Source: Rhizobium grahamii
GTDB lineage: Bacteria > Pseudomonadota > Alphaproteobacteria > Rhizobiales > Rhizobiaceae
Assembly (NCBI RefSeq): GCF_009498215.1
Contig: NZ_CP043499.1
Span: 868,001-932,000, forward strand
Direction: 5' to 3'
DNA: 64,000 nucleotides
Below the pieces are notes generated by a model. The model did not search any database. It was not told the DNA's origin and saw only the letters and a program-made list of their open reading frames with translations. The position numbers were made by a program, and so were the translations under genes. The stretch's first letter is position 1. The number at the start of each line of letters is the position of its first letter. Below are positions 44,937 to 52,886 of this stretch, in pieces.

Positions 44937-46298
44937 TCATTTGCCTCCCGCCGCAGCCGCAAAACCGGCATCGAGGGCAGAGACGATACGCTGAACGTCA
45001 GCCGCGGTGATCACCAGCGGCGGCGAGATGATCACGTTCGCGCCCGACGTGCGCACGATCACGCCGGCCTCGTAGGTCGCCTCATAGACCGTAGCGACGG
45101 CCTCCTTGCCGGCAGGGGTCTTCTTGGCTCGATCCGACACGAGCTCCAAAGCCGCCATCAGACCGAGACCGCGCACGTCGCCAATCAGCTCGTACTTGGC
45201 CTGCAGACCCTTCAGCCCCTCCAGAAGCTCAGTGCCGCGCGCCGCGGCATTGGCCGCAACGTTGAGGCGCGTCGTCTCCCGGAGCGTCGCAAGTGCCGCG
45301 GCAGCGCCAACCGGATGACCCGAGTAGGTATAACCGTGTCCGATCGAGCCGAACGGGCTCTTGTTGTTCTCGAAGACGCTCGCCACCTTCTCCGAGATCA
45401 TCACGGCGCCGAATGGGAAGTAGCCGTTGGTGATGGCCTTTGCCGTGCACATCAGATCGGGCTTGACGCCCCATCCACGCGAGCCGGTCCACGCCCCGGT
45501 CCGACCGAAGGCGCAGATGACCTCGTCGGCAATCATCAGTATGCCATGGCGATCGCAGATTTCGCGTATAAGAGGCATGAAGGTCTCGTGCGGAACGATG
45601 ACGCCGCCGGATCCCAATACTGGCTCCATGATGAAGGCCGCGATCGTATCTGCTCCCTGGAACGCGACCTCGTCCTCGAACTGACGGGCGATTGCCTGTG
45701 CGATCTCAGCCGGATCCGATGTGTTGAACGGGTTACGGTAGGCATAAGGCGCGGCAAGATGGATGACACCGGGCAGAAGCGGCTCATAGTTGCGACGGAA
45801 ATTGGCGTTGCCATTGACCGAAGCGCCGCCGAAATGGGTCCCGTGATACCCCTTCTTGAGCGACACGAACTTGGTGCGTTCCGGCTGCCCGTTTATCTTG
45901 TGGTACTGGCGAGCCAGGCGCAACGCCGTCTCGACCGAATCTGAACCGCCCGACGTGAAGAACGAACGGACGAGGCCGTCTTCCTTGAACCATTCGGCAA
46001 GCTCATAGGAAAGTTCGATCAGTGGCGACGTGGTCGTGCCGCGAAAGGCGGAGTAATACGGCAAGTCATCGAGCTGATCGCGTATCGCGGCCTTAACCGG
46101 TTCACAGGAATAGCCGAGGTTGACGTTCCAGAGTCCTCCGACCGCATCGAGAACCCTCTTGCCGTGGACGTCGGTGATCTCTACGCCCTCGGCGGCATGC
46201 ACGATGCGCGGCGGGTTCGCTTGCATCTCGGCGGGATGCGCCATCGGGTGCCAGACGTGCCGGGCATTGTTCTCAACGAGGAAATTGGTTTCGCGCAT
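44937..46298 (-). CDS. Omega-amino acid/amine:pyruvate class III aminotransferase
   Basis: A 453-residue PLP aminotransferase. HVWHPMAHPAEM, GLWNVNLGYS, TSGGSDSVETALRLAR, IADEVICAFGRTG and the lysine motif CTAKAITNGYFPFGAV are typical of omega-transaminases acting on putrescine, beta-alanine, taurine or aryl-alkyl amines. AGGAAA precedes ATG 46298. Long in-frame upstream codons lie within the HAD gene and are rejected. It would turn an amine into an aldehyde for an aldehyde dehydrogenase such as the one at 50794. Confidence 0.87.
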   Translation of the reverse strand: MRETNFLVENNARHVWHPMAHPAEMQANPPRIVHAAEGVEITDVHGKRVLDAVGGLWNVNLGYSCEPVKAAIRDQLDDLPYYSAFRGTTTSPLIELSYELAEWFKEDGLVRSFFTSGGSDSVETALRLARQYHKINGQPERTKFVSLKKGYHGTHFGGASVNGNANFRRNYEPLLPGVIHLAAPYAYRNPFNTSDPAEIAQAIARQFEDEVAFQGADTIAAFIMEPVLGSGGVIVPHETFMPLIREICDRHGILMIADEVICAFGRTGAWTGSRGWGVKPDLMCTAKAITNGYFPFGAVMISEKVASVFENNKSPFGSIGHGYTYSGHPVGAAAALATLRETTRLNVAANAAARGTELLEGLKGLQAKYELIGDVRGLGLMAALELVSDRAKKTPAGKEAVATVYEATYEAGVIVRTSGANVIISPPLVITAADVQRIVSALDAGFAAAAGGK

Positions 46299-46311
46299 CG
46301 GATGTTTCCTT

Positions 46312-46971
46312 TCAAAGGCCAAGCTGTTCAAGCGCCTGTGCATAGCTTTGTGCGGGACGGGTAACGTCGAAATGCACATGCGGCAGATCGACGGCGACGG
46401 CCCCTTCGATGTTCTTCTTCTGATCGTCGACGAAAACGCAGTTGGCGCGGTCGAGCCCGAGTTCATCCAGAACCCGTTCATAGGCTCGCGGATCCGGCTT
46501 CAGGATCTTCGTGTAGGTGGCGTCGACGATCACATCGAACTGATCGATCAGAGGGAACCTCTTGCGAAATTCCACGCCGTAGAAGAGATCGAGCTCGTTC
46601 GAGAGGATCGCGAGCTTCGACCCGGCTGTCTTCGTGCGGATAATCGCGTCGCGAGCCTCCGGCCTGAGGACGAGTTCGGCTTCCGCCCCCCTCGCCCGCT
46701 GCACGAAGGTCTTCATGTCGGTCCAGTCTTCGCCGACGAGCGCCCCCACCTCGCGCGTCCGGATTGTCCAGTAGTCGCGCTCGGTGATCTCCCTGTTCTG
46801 CATCGAGACCCATAGCGGGTCTGTCGAGGCATCGAATGGACCCCGCCATGTAAGCGTGCCGGGCTTCAGGCCGAGCGCCCGTTCCGTGACATCGTGCGTC
46901 TCGAACAGCGTTCTTGTGACAACCCCGCCAAAATCAAGGATCAACGCCTTGTCGGCATTGCGGACGCTCAT
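46312..46971 (-). CDS. HAD-family hydrolase
   Basis: A 219-residue HAD phosphatase/dehalogenase-type protein. Motif I LILDFGGVV (the second Asp is replaced by Gly-Gly, as in several HAD-IA members), motif II LAILSNELD, motif III lysine KILKPDP, motif IV VFVDDQKKNIEGA. ATG 46971 overlaps the Tm-1-like stop (ATGA). Substrate unknown; presence with a kinase and a phospho-lyase hints at phosphorylated intermediates. Confidence 0.85.
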   Translation of the reverse strand: MSVRNADKALILDFGGVVTRTLFETHDVTERALGLKPGTLTWRGPFDASTDPLWVSMQNREITERDYWTIRTREVGALVGEDWTDMKTFVQRARGAEAELVLRPEARDAIIRTKTAGSKLAILSNELDLFYGVEFRKRFPLIDQFDVIVDATYTKILKPDPRAYERVLDELGLDRANCVFVDDQKKNIEGAVAVDLPHVHFDVTRPAQSYAQALEQLGL

Positions 46972-48221
46972 GCCCGCCCCCTGGGGACGACACCCTCCGC
47001 GACCCACCGATCGAAGATCTCAAGCGCCTTGGCCGAGAACTCGCTGGAATTGATGTGCGTATCCACCTCCTCGAGCTGGATCGTTCCAGGAACGACCGCG
47101 CGCATTTCATCGAGAAAGGCATCGAGTGCGGACGGCTCGTGAAGGGGCTCACCTTCCTGGTCCCACTCCTGAATGCCTTTCAATGGAAGGATCAAGGCCA
47201 CCGGAGCTGTGGCTGCCGACAGCTTGTCCGCAACAACGCGAGCGACCTCGCGACGGCCTTCGGATGGAATGGTGATGGAGCCCAGCAAGCGATTATGGGC
47301 ATGATAGGGGCGACCGGCAAAACGCTCCGGCAATGGCTGCCAGGCAGGCAGATCAACCATGTCGATGGCTCCCGGCGCGACAATCTGCGGGATCCCGGCA
47401 CGTGCCGCATTTTCCAGGCGGTCCGGACCGGAGGTGACAACGGTGCCGTGATGATGGTTCGTCACCTCCTGGATGCAGAGATCGAAGACCGCCGCAAACC
47501 CCTTTTGCGCAGCGATCGCCTCGAAGGCCCGCCCGCCCATTCCCGTGGAGTGGAAGACCGCAACATCGTAGCCGCGGCGCTCGAGCTCAGGCTTCAAGAA
47601 CTTCATGTATTTGAGGCACGAGGAGCCAAGCGATGTCATGCCGATCAGCGGGCGGCTTTCGTCCGGCCGCACGCTCGATTTCGCCGCCCCGACCACAGCA
47701 CCGCAGGCCTGCGACAGGACCGTCCGACAAATCGGATTGAGACCGTATAAGCCGCCGGCCCAAAGGATCATCATTAGGTCGGGCGCGATGCGCTCAGGCG
47801 GGAGAAGATGCGAATAGGCTATAGTGGAGATGATGAACTTGGGGACGCCGAGCGGCAGCACCGATGCGACTTCCAGCGCCAGATCGGTTCCCATCGACCC
47901 GCCGAGAACGATCATGCCATCGACCCCGCCTGCCGCATGAAGACTGGCGACCAGACGGGAGGCCCCCTTCGCCATCAGCGCCATCGCCGAGTTTTCGTCT
48001 CCGCTGTCCATGATGGCCTGCACCGTCGTTTCGGCGGCGGTCGCGATGTCGTGGCGCGAATAGTCCGGCTGATAAGGAGGATCCCCCAACACGCTAACGT
48101 CGATCATGACAGGCAGAGCATCAGCCTGGCCGACAATGTCAGCCATGAACTGAAGCTCCTCGCTTTTGGTGTCGCCGGTGCCGATCACCAAAATCCTGGG
48201 TAAGCGAGCTATTGCCCCCAT
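46968..48221 (-). CDS. Tm-1-like (UPF0261) ATP-binding-domain protein
   Basis: A 417-residue UPF0261 protein, related to the ATP-binding N-terminal part of the tomato virus-resistance protein Tm-1. LVIGTGDTKSEEL near residue 9, a Gly-rich GMIVLGGSMGTDLA and the tail ALILPLKGIQEWDQEGEPLHEP are hallmarks. ATG 48221 overlaps the IclR stop as TGATG, and GGAGG lies about 9 bases before it. The biochemical role of bacterial members is not known to me. It often accompanies catabolic genes, as here. Confidence 0.85.
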   Translation of the reverse strand: MGAIARLPRILVIGTGDTKSEELQFMADIVGQADALPVMIDVSVLGDPPYQPDYSRHDIATAAETTVQAIMDSGDENSAMALMAKGASRLVASLHAAGGVDGMIVLGGSMGTDLALEVASVLPLGVPKFIISTIAYSHLLPPERIAPDLMMILWAGGLYGLNPICRTVLSQACGAVVGAAKSSVRPDESRPLIGMTSLGSSCLKYMKFLKPELERRGYDVAVFHSTGMGGRAFEAIAAQKGFAAVFDLCIQEVTNHHHGTVVTSGPDRLENAARAGIPQIVAPGAIDMVDLPAWQPLPERFAGRPYHAHNRLLGSITIPSEGRREVARVVADKLSAATAPVALILPLKGIQEWDQEGEPLHEPSALDAFLDEMRAVVPGTIQLEEVDTHINSSEFSAKALEIFDRWVAEGVVPRGRA

Positions 48222-49006
48222 CAAGCACTCCTCCGTGACAACGGCTCGGCCCGCTTTTGCAGGTCCGCTCCGAAAAATGCGTCTGAAATTCGCTTCGCCG
48301 TCTCGATCGCGGCAAGACCATGGGTGCGGATCCGCTCATCGTCGGTCCTGACGAGCGGCGCGGCAATCGTGACGCAGCCGATCGGCCGTGCGCCCGGCGC
48401 CTTGATGGCAGCCGACGCGCTGATCACACCGGCTTCGAACCCCTGGCGATTGACTGAAAAGCCATTTGCCCGCGCTTCATCAACGAGGCGGCGAAAGCTG
48501 TCCGGTTCGCGCGGCGTGTAACTGGTGAACGTCGGTAGCGGTCCATGCAGGGCGGCTTCGAATTCAGCGCGCGGACAGGACGAAATGAAAGCGATGCCCG
48601 AGGCTGTCGCGTGAAACGGCAGAACCGTGCCGACAGAGACAAATACGCGATGCGCCTTGGTCGAATCCTCGACATGCACAGTCGAAAGACGCCCGCCGCT
48701 GAACTCTGACAGATGCACCGTCTCATCGACCTGATCCGCAAGTTCCCGTACGAACGGTGCCGCCGTGCGCAGGAACGGATAGCGCGCTTCCCGGATGCGC
48801 CCGAGACGCACCGGAGCTGAACCGATCCTGTACTTCCGCGTTTGCGGCAGCTGCTCGACGAAACCGTGGCGTTCGAGCTCGACGAGGAAGCGGCGAGTCG
48901 TCGCCTTGTCCAACGAGCATGCCTGGGCGATCTCCGTAAGGCCCGCATCCTCGGCCATGAGCGACAGCGTATCGAGCAATCCCAGCGCTTTGCTGATCGT
49001 TCCCAT
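48221..49006 (-). CDS. IclR-family transcriptional regulator
   Basis: A 261-residue IclR protein: winged helix-turn-helix (ALGLLDTLSLMAEDAGLTEIAQACSLDKATTRRFLVELERHGFVEQ) and an effector domain (HATASGIAFISS, FSVNRQGFEAGVISASAAIKAPG). It heads the six-gene minus-strand operon ending at 42669 and is divergent from the APC permease and aldehyde dehydrogenase. A palindrome between them (49150-49166) is its likely operator. Confidence 0.9.
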   Translation of the reverse strand: MGTISKALGLLDTLSLMAEDAGLTEIAQACSLDKATTRRFLVELERHGFVEQLPQTRKYRIGSAPVRLGRIREARYPFLRTAAPFVRELADQVDETVHLSEFSGGRLSTVHVEDSTKAHRVFVSVGTVLPFHATASGIAFISSCPRAEFEAALHGPLPTFTSYTPREPDSFRRLVDEARANGFSVNRQGFEAGVISASAAIKAPGARPIGCVTIAAPLVRTDDERIRTHGLAAIETAKRISDAFFGADLQKRAEPLSRRSA

Positions 49007-49149
49007 TCTTCTTCCTCACTGAACCGGACGACCTCCTGCCCGGGGTAGTTTCCCACCTATCAAGACCATCTCGGCGGCACCGAGATACTTAACATGCGAA
49101 ATAACTTGACAGGAACCCGGTGTGTTTGCAAGTCTATATTTGAAGCATT

Positions 49150-49166
49150 GGTTCAAATATTGAACC
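49150..49166. promoter_or_regulatory. Palindrome GGTTCAA-ATA-TTGAACC, candidate IclR operator
   Basis: A perfect 7-bp inverted repeat with a 3-base centre, in the 275-base gap between the divergent IclR and APC permease genes. TTTGAA (49139-49144) pairs with TTCAAA (49152-49157) as an overlapping alternative. IclR-type sites of similar size and A/T centre are common. The rest of the gap holds no gene; a TTGACA at 49106-49111 may be part of a promoter for the permease. Confidence 0.55.
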
Positions 49167-49281
49167 GAACTCAACTACCGTTCCGCAAGCAACACAAGAA
49201 CAAAATCTGCGCGCGGAACGACTACTGGGAACCGCCGACCGAGGCGGAAAAGTCGCAACGCCAAAGGGGAGCAAGCGCGAT

Positions 49282-50733
49282 ATGAGTACCTCATCGACTT
49301 CAGGCAGCGGGGAAAACCAGCTGCGCAAGAACAGCCTCGGCGTCGGGGCGGTTACGTTTCTCGTGGTGTCCGCAGCTGCCCCGTTGACCGCGGTGGCCGG
49401 CGGCGTGCCGCTGTCCATGTTGCTTGGCAACGGCCCCGGTATTCCACTGACTTTTGCCCTGGTCACCGCCATCCTTCTGCTGTTTGCGGTGGGCTATGTC
49501 GCGATGGCCCGCCACATCCGCAACGCCGGCGCCTTCTATGCCTATACCGCGCGCGGTCTGGGTGGCCTGATGGGGGGCGCAGCCGCCCTCGTTGCCATCC
49601 TCGCCTATAATGCCATGCAGATCGGCGTCTTCGGAATGTTCGGCGCAGCGACCTCCGGCTTCTTCGCCGGCTATGGCCTGAACCTGCCCTGGTGGGTCTG
49701 GACCTACATCGGGATCGCGGCTGTCGCCATCTTCGGTTACCGGCGGGTCGATCTTTCCGCCAAGGTGCTGACGGTGCTCGTGATCCTTGAATATCTCGTC
49801 GTGCTCGTCATCGATGCCGCAATCTTCATGAAGGGTGGAGACGCGGGCCTGTCCGCCACGCCATTCACGCCATCCGCTTTCATGAGCGGGACGCCTGCTA
49901 TCGGCATCCTTTTCTGCTTTGCCGCCTTTATCGGCTTCGAAGCGACGACGATCTATAGCGAAGAAGCGCGCGAACCGCATAAGACCGTTCCTCGCGCCAC
50001 CTACATCTCCGTGCTCATCATTGGTCTCTTCTATATGCTGACATCGTGGCTGATGGTTATCGGTGCCGGTGCCGACAAGCTGGTGCCGCAGCTGCAGAGC
50101 CTTCAGGATCCGACCACCTTCCTGTTCGGCCTCGCCGAGCAGTATGTCGGCCACTGGATTACCGTGGTCATGAGCGTGCTCTTCATCACCAGCCTCTTTG
50201 CCGGCGTTCTCGCATTTCACAACGGCGTTGCCCGCTACATGTACGTCGCCGGGCGCGAAGGCCTGCTGCCGAAAGCGGTTGGCGTGACCCATCCGGTGTT
50301 CCAGAGCCCGCATGTCGGATCCATGATCCAGACGGTGATCGCGGTTCTCGTCGTTGCCCTCTTCGCCTTCACCGGACAGGACCCGGTCCTTGCCCTGTTC
50401 TCTTGGCTCACCAACGTCGGCACGCTCGCAATCATCCTGCTGATGGCATTTACCGCCTTTGCGATCGTCGCCTTCTTCGGACGCAATCCGCACCTCGAGC
50501 CGAACGTGCTGGTGACGAAGATCCTGCCTGTGATAACCGGCCTGATCCTGTTGGCACTGGTCTTCTACATCTCGGCCAACTTCGGGGCCATCGCCGGCGC
50601 CAATGGTATCCTTGCGGTGCTGCTGCCGGGTTTGGTGGTCATCGCAGCCGTCGTTGGTTTCATCGCGGCTGCACGGCTGAAGTCCGCCGACGCTATCGGC
50701 TTCGCCCGGCTTGGCGCCGGCCAGGAAGCTTGA
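49282..50733 (+). CDS. APC-family amino acid/amine permease
   Basis: A 483-residue membrane protein with about 12 hydrophobic segments. TFLVVSAAAPLTAVAGGVPLSMLLGNGPGIPLTF near residue 25 is the APC substrate-site loop, followed by IGILFCFAAFIGFEATTIYSEEAREPHKTVPRATY. AGGGGAG precedes the ATG. It imports an amino acid or amine, presumably the substrate of the IclR-controlled enzymes and the downstream aldehyde dehydrogenase. Confidence 0.88.
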   Translation: MSTSSTSGSGENQLRKNSLGVGAVTFLVVSAAAPLTAVAGGVPLSMLLGNGPGIPLTFALVTAILLLFAVGYVAMARHIRNAGAFYAYTARGLGGLMGGAAALVAILAYNAMQIGVFGMFGAATSGFFAGYGLNLPWWVWTYIGIAAVAIFGYRRVDLSAKVLTVLVILEYLVVLVIDAAIFMKGGDAGLSATPFTPSAFMSGTPAIGILFCFAAFIGFEATTIYSEEAREPHKTVPRATYISVLIIGLFYMLTSWLMVIGAGADKLVPQLQSLQDPTTFLFGLAEQYVGHWITVVMSVLFITSLFAGVLAFHNGVARYMYVAGREGLLPKAVGVTHPVFQSPHVGSMIQTVIAVLVVALFAFTGQDPVLALFSWLTNVGTLAIILLMAFTAFAIVAFFGRNPHLEPNVLVTKILPVITGLILLALVFYISANFGAIAGANGILAVLLPGLVVIAAVVGFIAAARLKSADAIGFARLGAGQEA

Positions 50734-50748
50734 TCTAAGGACTATCTC

Positions 50749-50776
50749 ATGGCGGGCTACCCAGCCCGCCATTTTT
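50749..50776 (+). terminator. Rho-independent terminator after the APC permease
   Basis: ATGGCGGGCT (50749-50758) pairs perfectly with AGCCCGCCAT (50763-50772) over the loop ACCC, followed by a run of T ending near 50776. It lies between the permease stop and the aldehyde dehydrogenase ATG at 50794, so the two genes are either separate units or partly uncoupled. Confidence 0.75.
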
Positions 50777-50793
50777 GTTTCGAGGACAGAAGA

Positions 50794-52272
50794 ATGCAGG
50801 ACAAGATCGACCAGCTGCGCAGCCAGACCATCGCCCCGCAGGCACTTTTCATCGGAGGCGCATGGCAGCCGGCCGAAGATGCGGCCACACTGGACGTCAT
50901 CTCGCCGATCGATGGCCAACGGCTGACGACGATCGCGGACGCTGGTCCGCGCGACATCGATCGTGCCGTGCAGGCTGCCCGCTCCGCCTTCGAGCGAAGC
51001 GCATGGTCACGGGCTGCCCCGGCCGAGCGCAAGAAGGTCCTGCTGAAGATCGCCGATCTGATCGAGAAGAACGCATTGGAGTTCGCTGTTCTCGGGGTCC
51101 GCGACAACGGCACCGAGATCTCGATGGCCCTGAAGGCCGAGCCCGGCAGCGCAGCCGGCACATTCCGCTATTACGCCGAAGCGATCGACAAGGTCTATGG
51201 AGAGATCGCGCCGACGGCGGACAACATCCTTGGCCTCGTTCATCGCGCGCCCGTTGGCGTCGTTGGTGCGATCGTGCCGTGGAATTTTCCGATGATGATC
51301 GGTGCCTGGAAGATCGCGCCCGCGCTGGCCGCCGGCAATTCCGTCGTCCTGAAGCCCGCCGAAGGCGCGTCGCTGACGCTCCTGAAACTGGCTGCATTGT
51401 GCGCCGAGGCCGGTTTGCCCGACGGTGTGCTGAACGTCGTTACGGGCCGCGGCGCCGTCACAGGTGAAGCAATCGGGCTTCACATGGACATCGACGTCCT
51501 TGCCTTCACGGGTTCCGGTCCGGTCGGCCGTCGCCTGCTCGAATATTCGGCCCGCTCCAATCTCAAGCGGGTCTATCTGGAACTCGGCGGCAAGTCGCCG
51601 AACATCGTTTTTGCCGATGCGCCCGACCTCGATCAGGCAGCCAAGGTTTCGGCTTACGGCATCTTCCGCAATTCCGGCCAGGTCTGCGTGGCCGGGTCAC
51701 GCCTCCTCGTCGAGCGATCAATCCACGAAGAATTCTCGAAGAAGGTAACGGAGATTGCCGCCGCGATGAAGGTCGGCGATCCGCTACAGGCGACGACCGA
51801 GGCTGGCGCGATCTCAAGCGAAATCCAGCTCGAGAAGAATCTCGGACACGCGGCGCAGGCGCTAGCGGAAGGCGCCGTATTGCGCACTGGCGGCAAGCGC
51901 ATCCTTCAGGACACTGGCGGCTTCTACATGCGGCCAACAGTTTTCGACGTGACGCCTGACATGACACTGGCTCGCGAAGAGGTCTTCGGACCAATCTTGT
52001 CAATCATTCCGTTCGAGACTGAGCAAGAGGCGCTCGGCATTGCCAACGCCACCGAATACGGCCTCGCTTCGGCGGTCTGGACGGCTGATCTTTCTCGTGC
52101 CCATCGCATGGTGCGCGGCATCCAGGCGGGCGTGGTCCACGTCAACACCTATGGCGGCGCTGACAACACCGTACCGCTCGGCGGCGTCAAACAATCCGGC
52201 AACGGCCACGACAAATCGCTGCATGCGCTCGATAAATACGTGAACTTGAAGACGGCCTGGATCCAGCTCTGA
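50794..52272 (+). CDS. Aldehyde dehydrogenase, PuuC-like
   Basis: A 492-residue NAD(P) aldehyde dehydrogenase. Nucleophile C298 (NSGQVCVAGSRLL), base E263 (YLELGGKSPNIVF), PWNFP motif and TGSGPVG nucleotide loop. It resembles PuuC-type enzymes that oxidise aminoaldehydes and phenylacetaldehydes. GAGGA precedes ATG 50794; upstream in-frame codons run into the terminator stem and are rejected. Near an APC permease, an omega-aminotransferase and hpaBC, it is a candidate to make 4-hydroxyphenylacetate or an amino acid from the aldehyde. Confidence 0.88.
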   Translation: MQDKIDQLRSQTIAPQALFIGGAWQPAEDAATLDVISPIDGQRLTTIADAGPRDIDRAVQAARSAFERSAWSRAAPAERKKVLLKIADLIEKNALEFAVLGVRDNGTEISMALKAEPGSAAGTFRYYAEAIDKVYGEIAPTADNILGLVHRAPVGVVGAIVPWNFPMMIGAWKIAPALAAGNSVVLKPAEGASLTLLKLAALCAEAGLPDGVLNVVTGRGAVTGEAIGLHMDIDVLAFTGSGPVGRRLLEYSARSNLKRVYLELGGKSPNIVFADAPDLDQAAKVSAYGIFRNSGQVCVAGSRLLVERSIHEEFSKKVTEIAAAMKVGDPLQATTEAGAISSEIQLEKNLGHAAQALAEGAVLRTGGKRILQDTGGFYMRPTVFDVTPDMTLAREEVFGPILSIIPFETEQEALGIANATEYGLASAVWTADLSRAHRMVRGIQAGVVHVNTYGGADNTVPLGGVKQSGNGHDKSLHALDKYVNLKTAWIQL

Positions 52273-52305
52273 AGAGCCGCACTCCAGCGACGTCTCCGCA
52301 CACGA

Positions 52306-52338
52306 AAAGGCCGCCACTCCTACGAGATGGCGGCCTTT
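52306..52338. terminator. Bidirectional terminator between the ALDH and hpaC genes
   Basis: AAAGGCCGCCA (52306-52316) and TGGCGGCCTTT (52328-52338) form a perfect 11-bp stem with an 11-base loop. A and T runs flank both sides, so it can end transcription from the plus-strand aldehyde dehydrogenase and the minus-strand hpaBC operon. Confidence 0.72.
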
Positions 52339-52361
52339 CTTCTGTGTAATCCGCCGAGTGA

Positions 52362-52874
52362 TCAGCCTCCGAAGCTCCCCACCTGCGAGGGAACGTTGAC
52401 GTAGGCCCGGTCAAAATAGAGCAGCGCATTGCCATCCGTGCGCGACCGGATGCCAACGACCTGACCGAGGAAGATGTGGTGTGTGCCGACGAGCCGTGCC
52501 TCGATCAGCTCGCAGTCGAACGAGACCATGGCATCCGCAAGCGCCTGGCTACCCGACGGCAGGTCCACCCATTTCGCGGCGGCGTATCTCGCCGCCATAT
52601 CAGCCTGCCGACCCGCGAAATAGCCGGCAAGTTCCTGGTGATCATCCGCCAGGACGTTGACGCAAAAGCGGCGGTTCTCGAGGAAGAGCGCGCATTGCGC
52701 CGACCTCCCGTTCATGCAGACAAGCAAGGTGGGTGGCTCGTCCGTGACACTACACATCGCCGTAGCGGTAAAGCCACCGCGGCCGGCCGATCCATTCGAC
52801 GTGATGACATTGACGGACGCGCAGACGCGCGCCATCGCATTGCGAAATTCTGCCTTGGAAACCGCCTCCTCCAT
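52362..52874 (-). CDS. hpaC: 4-Hydroxyphenylacetate 3-monooxygenase reductase (flavin:NADH reductase)
   Basis: A 170-residue flavin reductase: FRNAMARVCASVNVITSNGSAGRGGFTATAMCSVTDEPPTLLVCMN and NRRFCVNVLADDHQELAGYFAG. It supplies reduced FAD to HpaB. GGAGG lies 7 bases before the ATG. It follows hpaB by 12 bases. Confidence 0.9.
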   Translation of the reverse strand: MEEAVSKAEFRNAMARVCASVNVITSNGSAGRGGFTATAMCSVTDEPPTLLVCMNGRSAQCALFLENRRFCVNVLADDHQELAGYFAGRQADMAARYAAAKWVDLPSGSQALADAMVSFDCELIEARLVGTHHIFLGQVVGIRSRTDGNALLYFDRAYVNVPSQVGSFGG

Positions 52875-52886
52875 TGCAGTTCCTCC

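Noticed and set aside
49300-50919. 539-codon minus-strand frame opposite the APC permease
   Set aside because: Asp/His/Glu-rich translation typical of the antisense of a membrane protein; no family.
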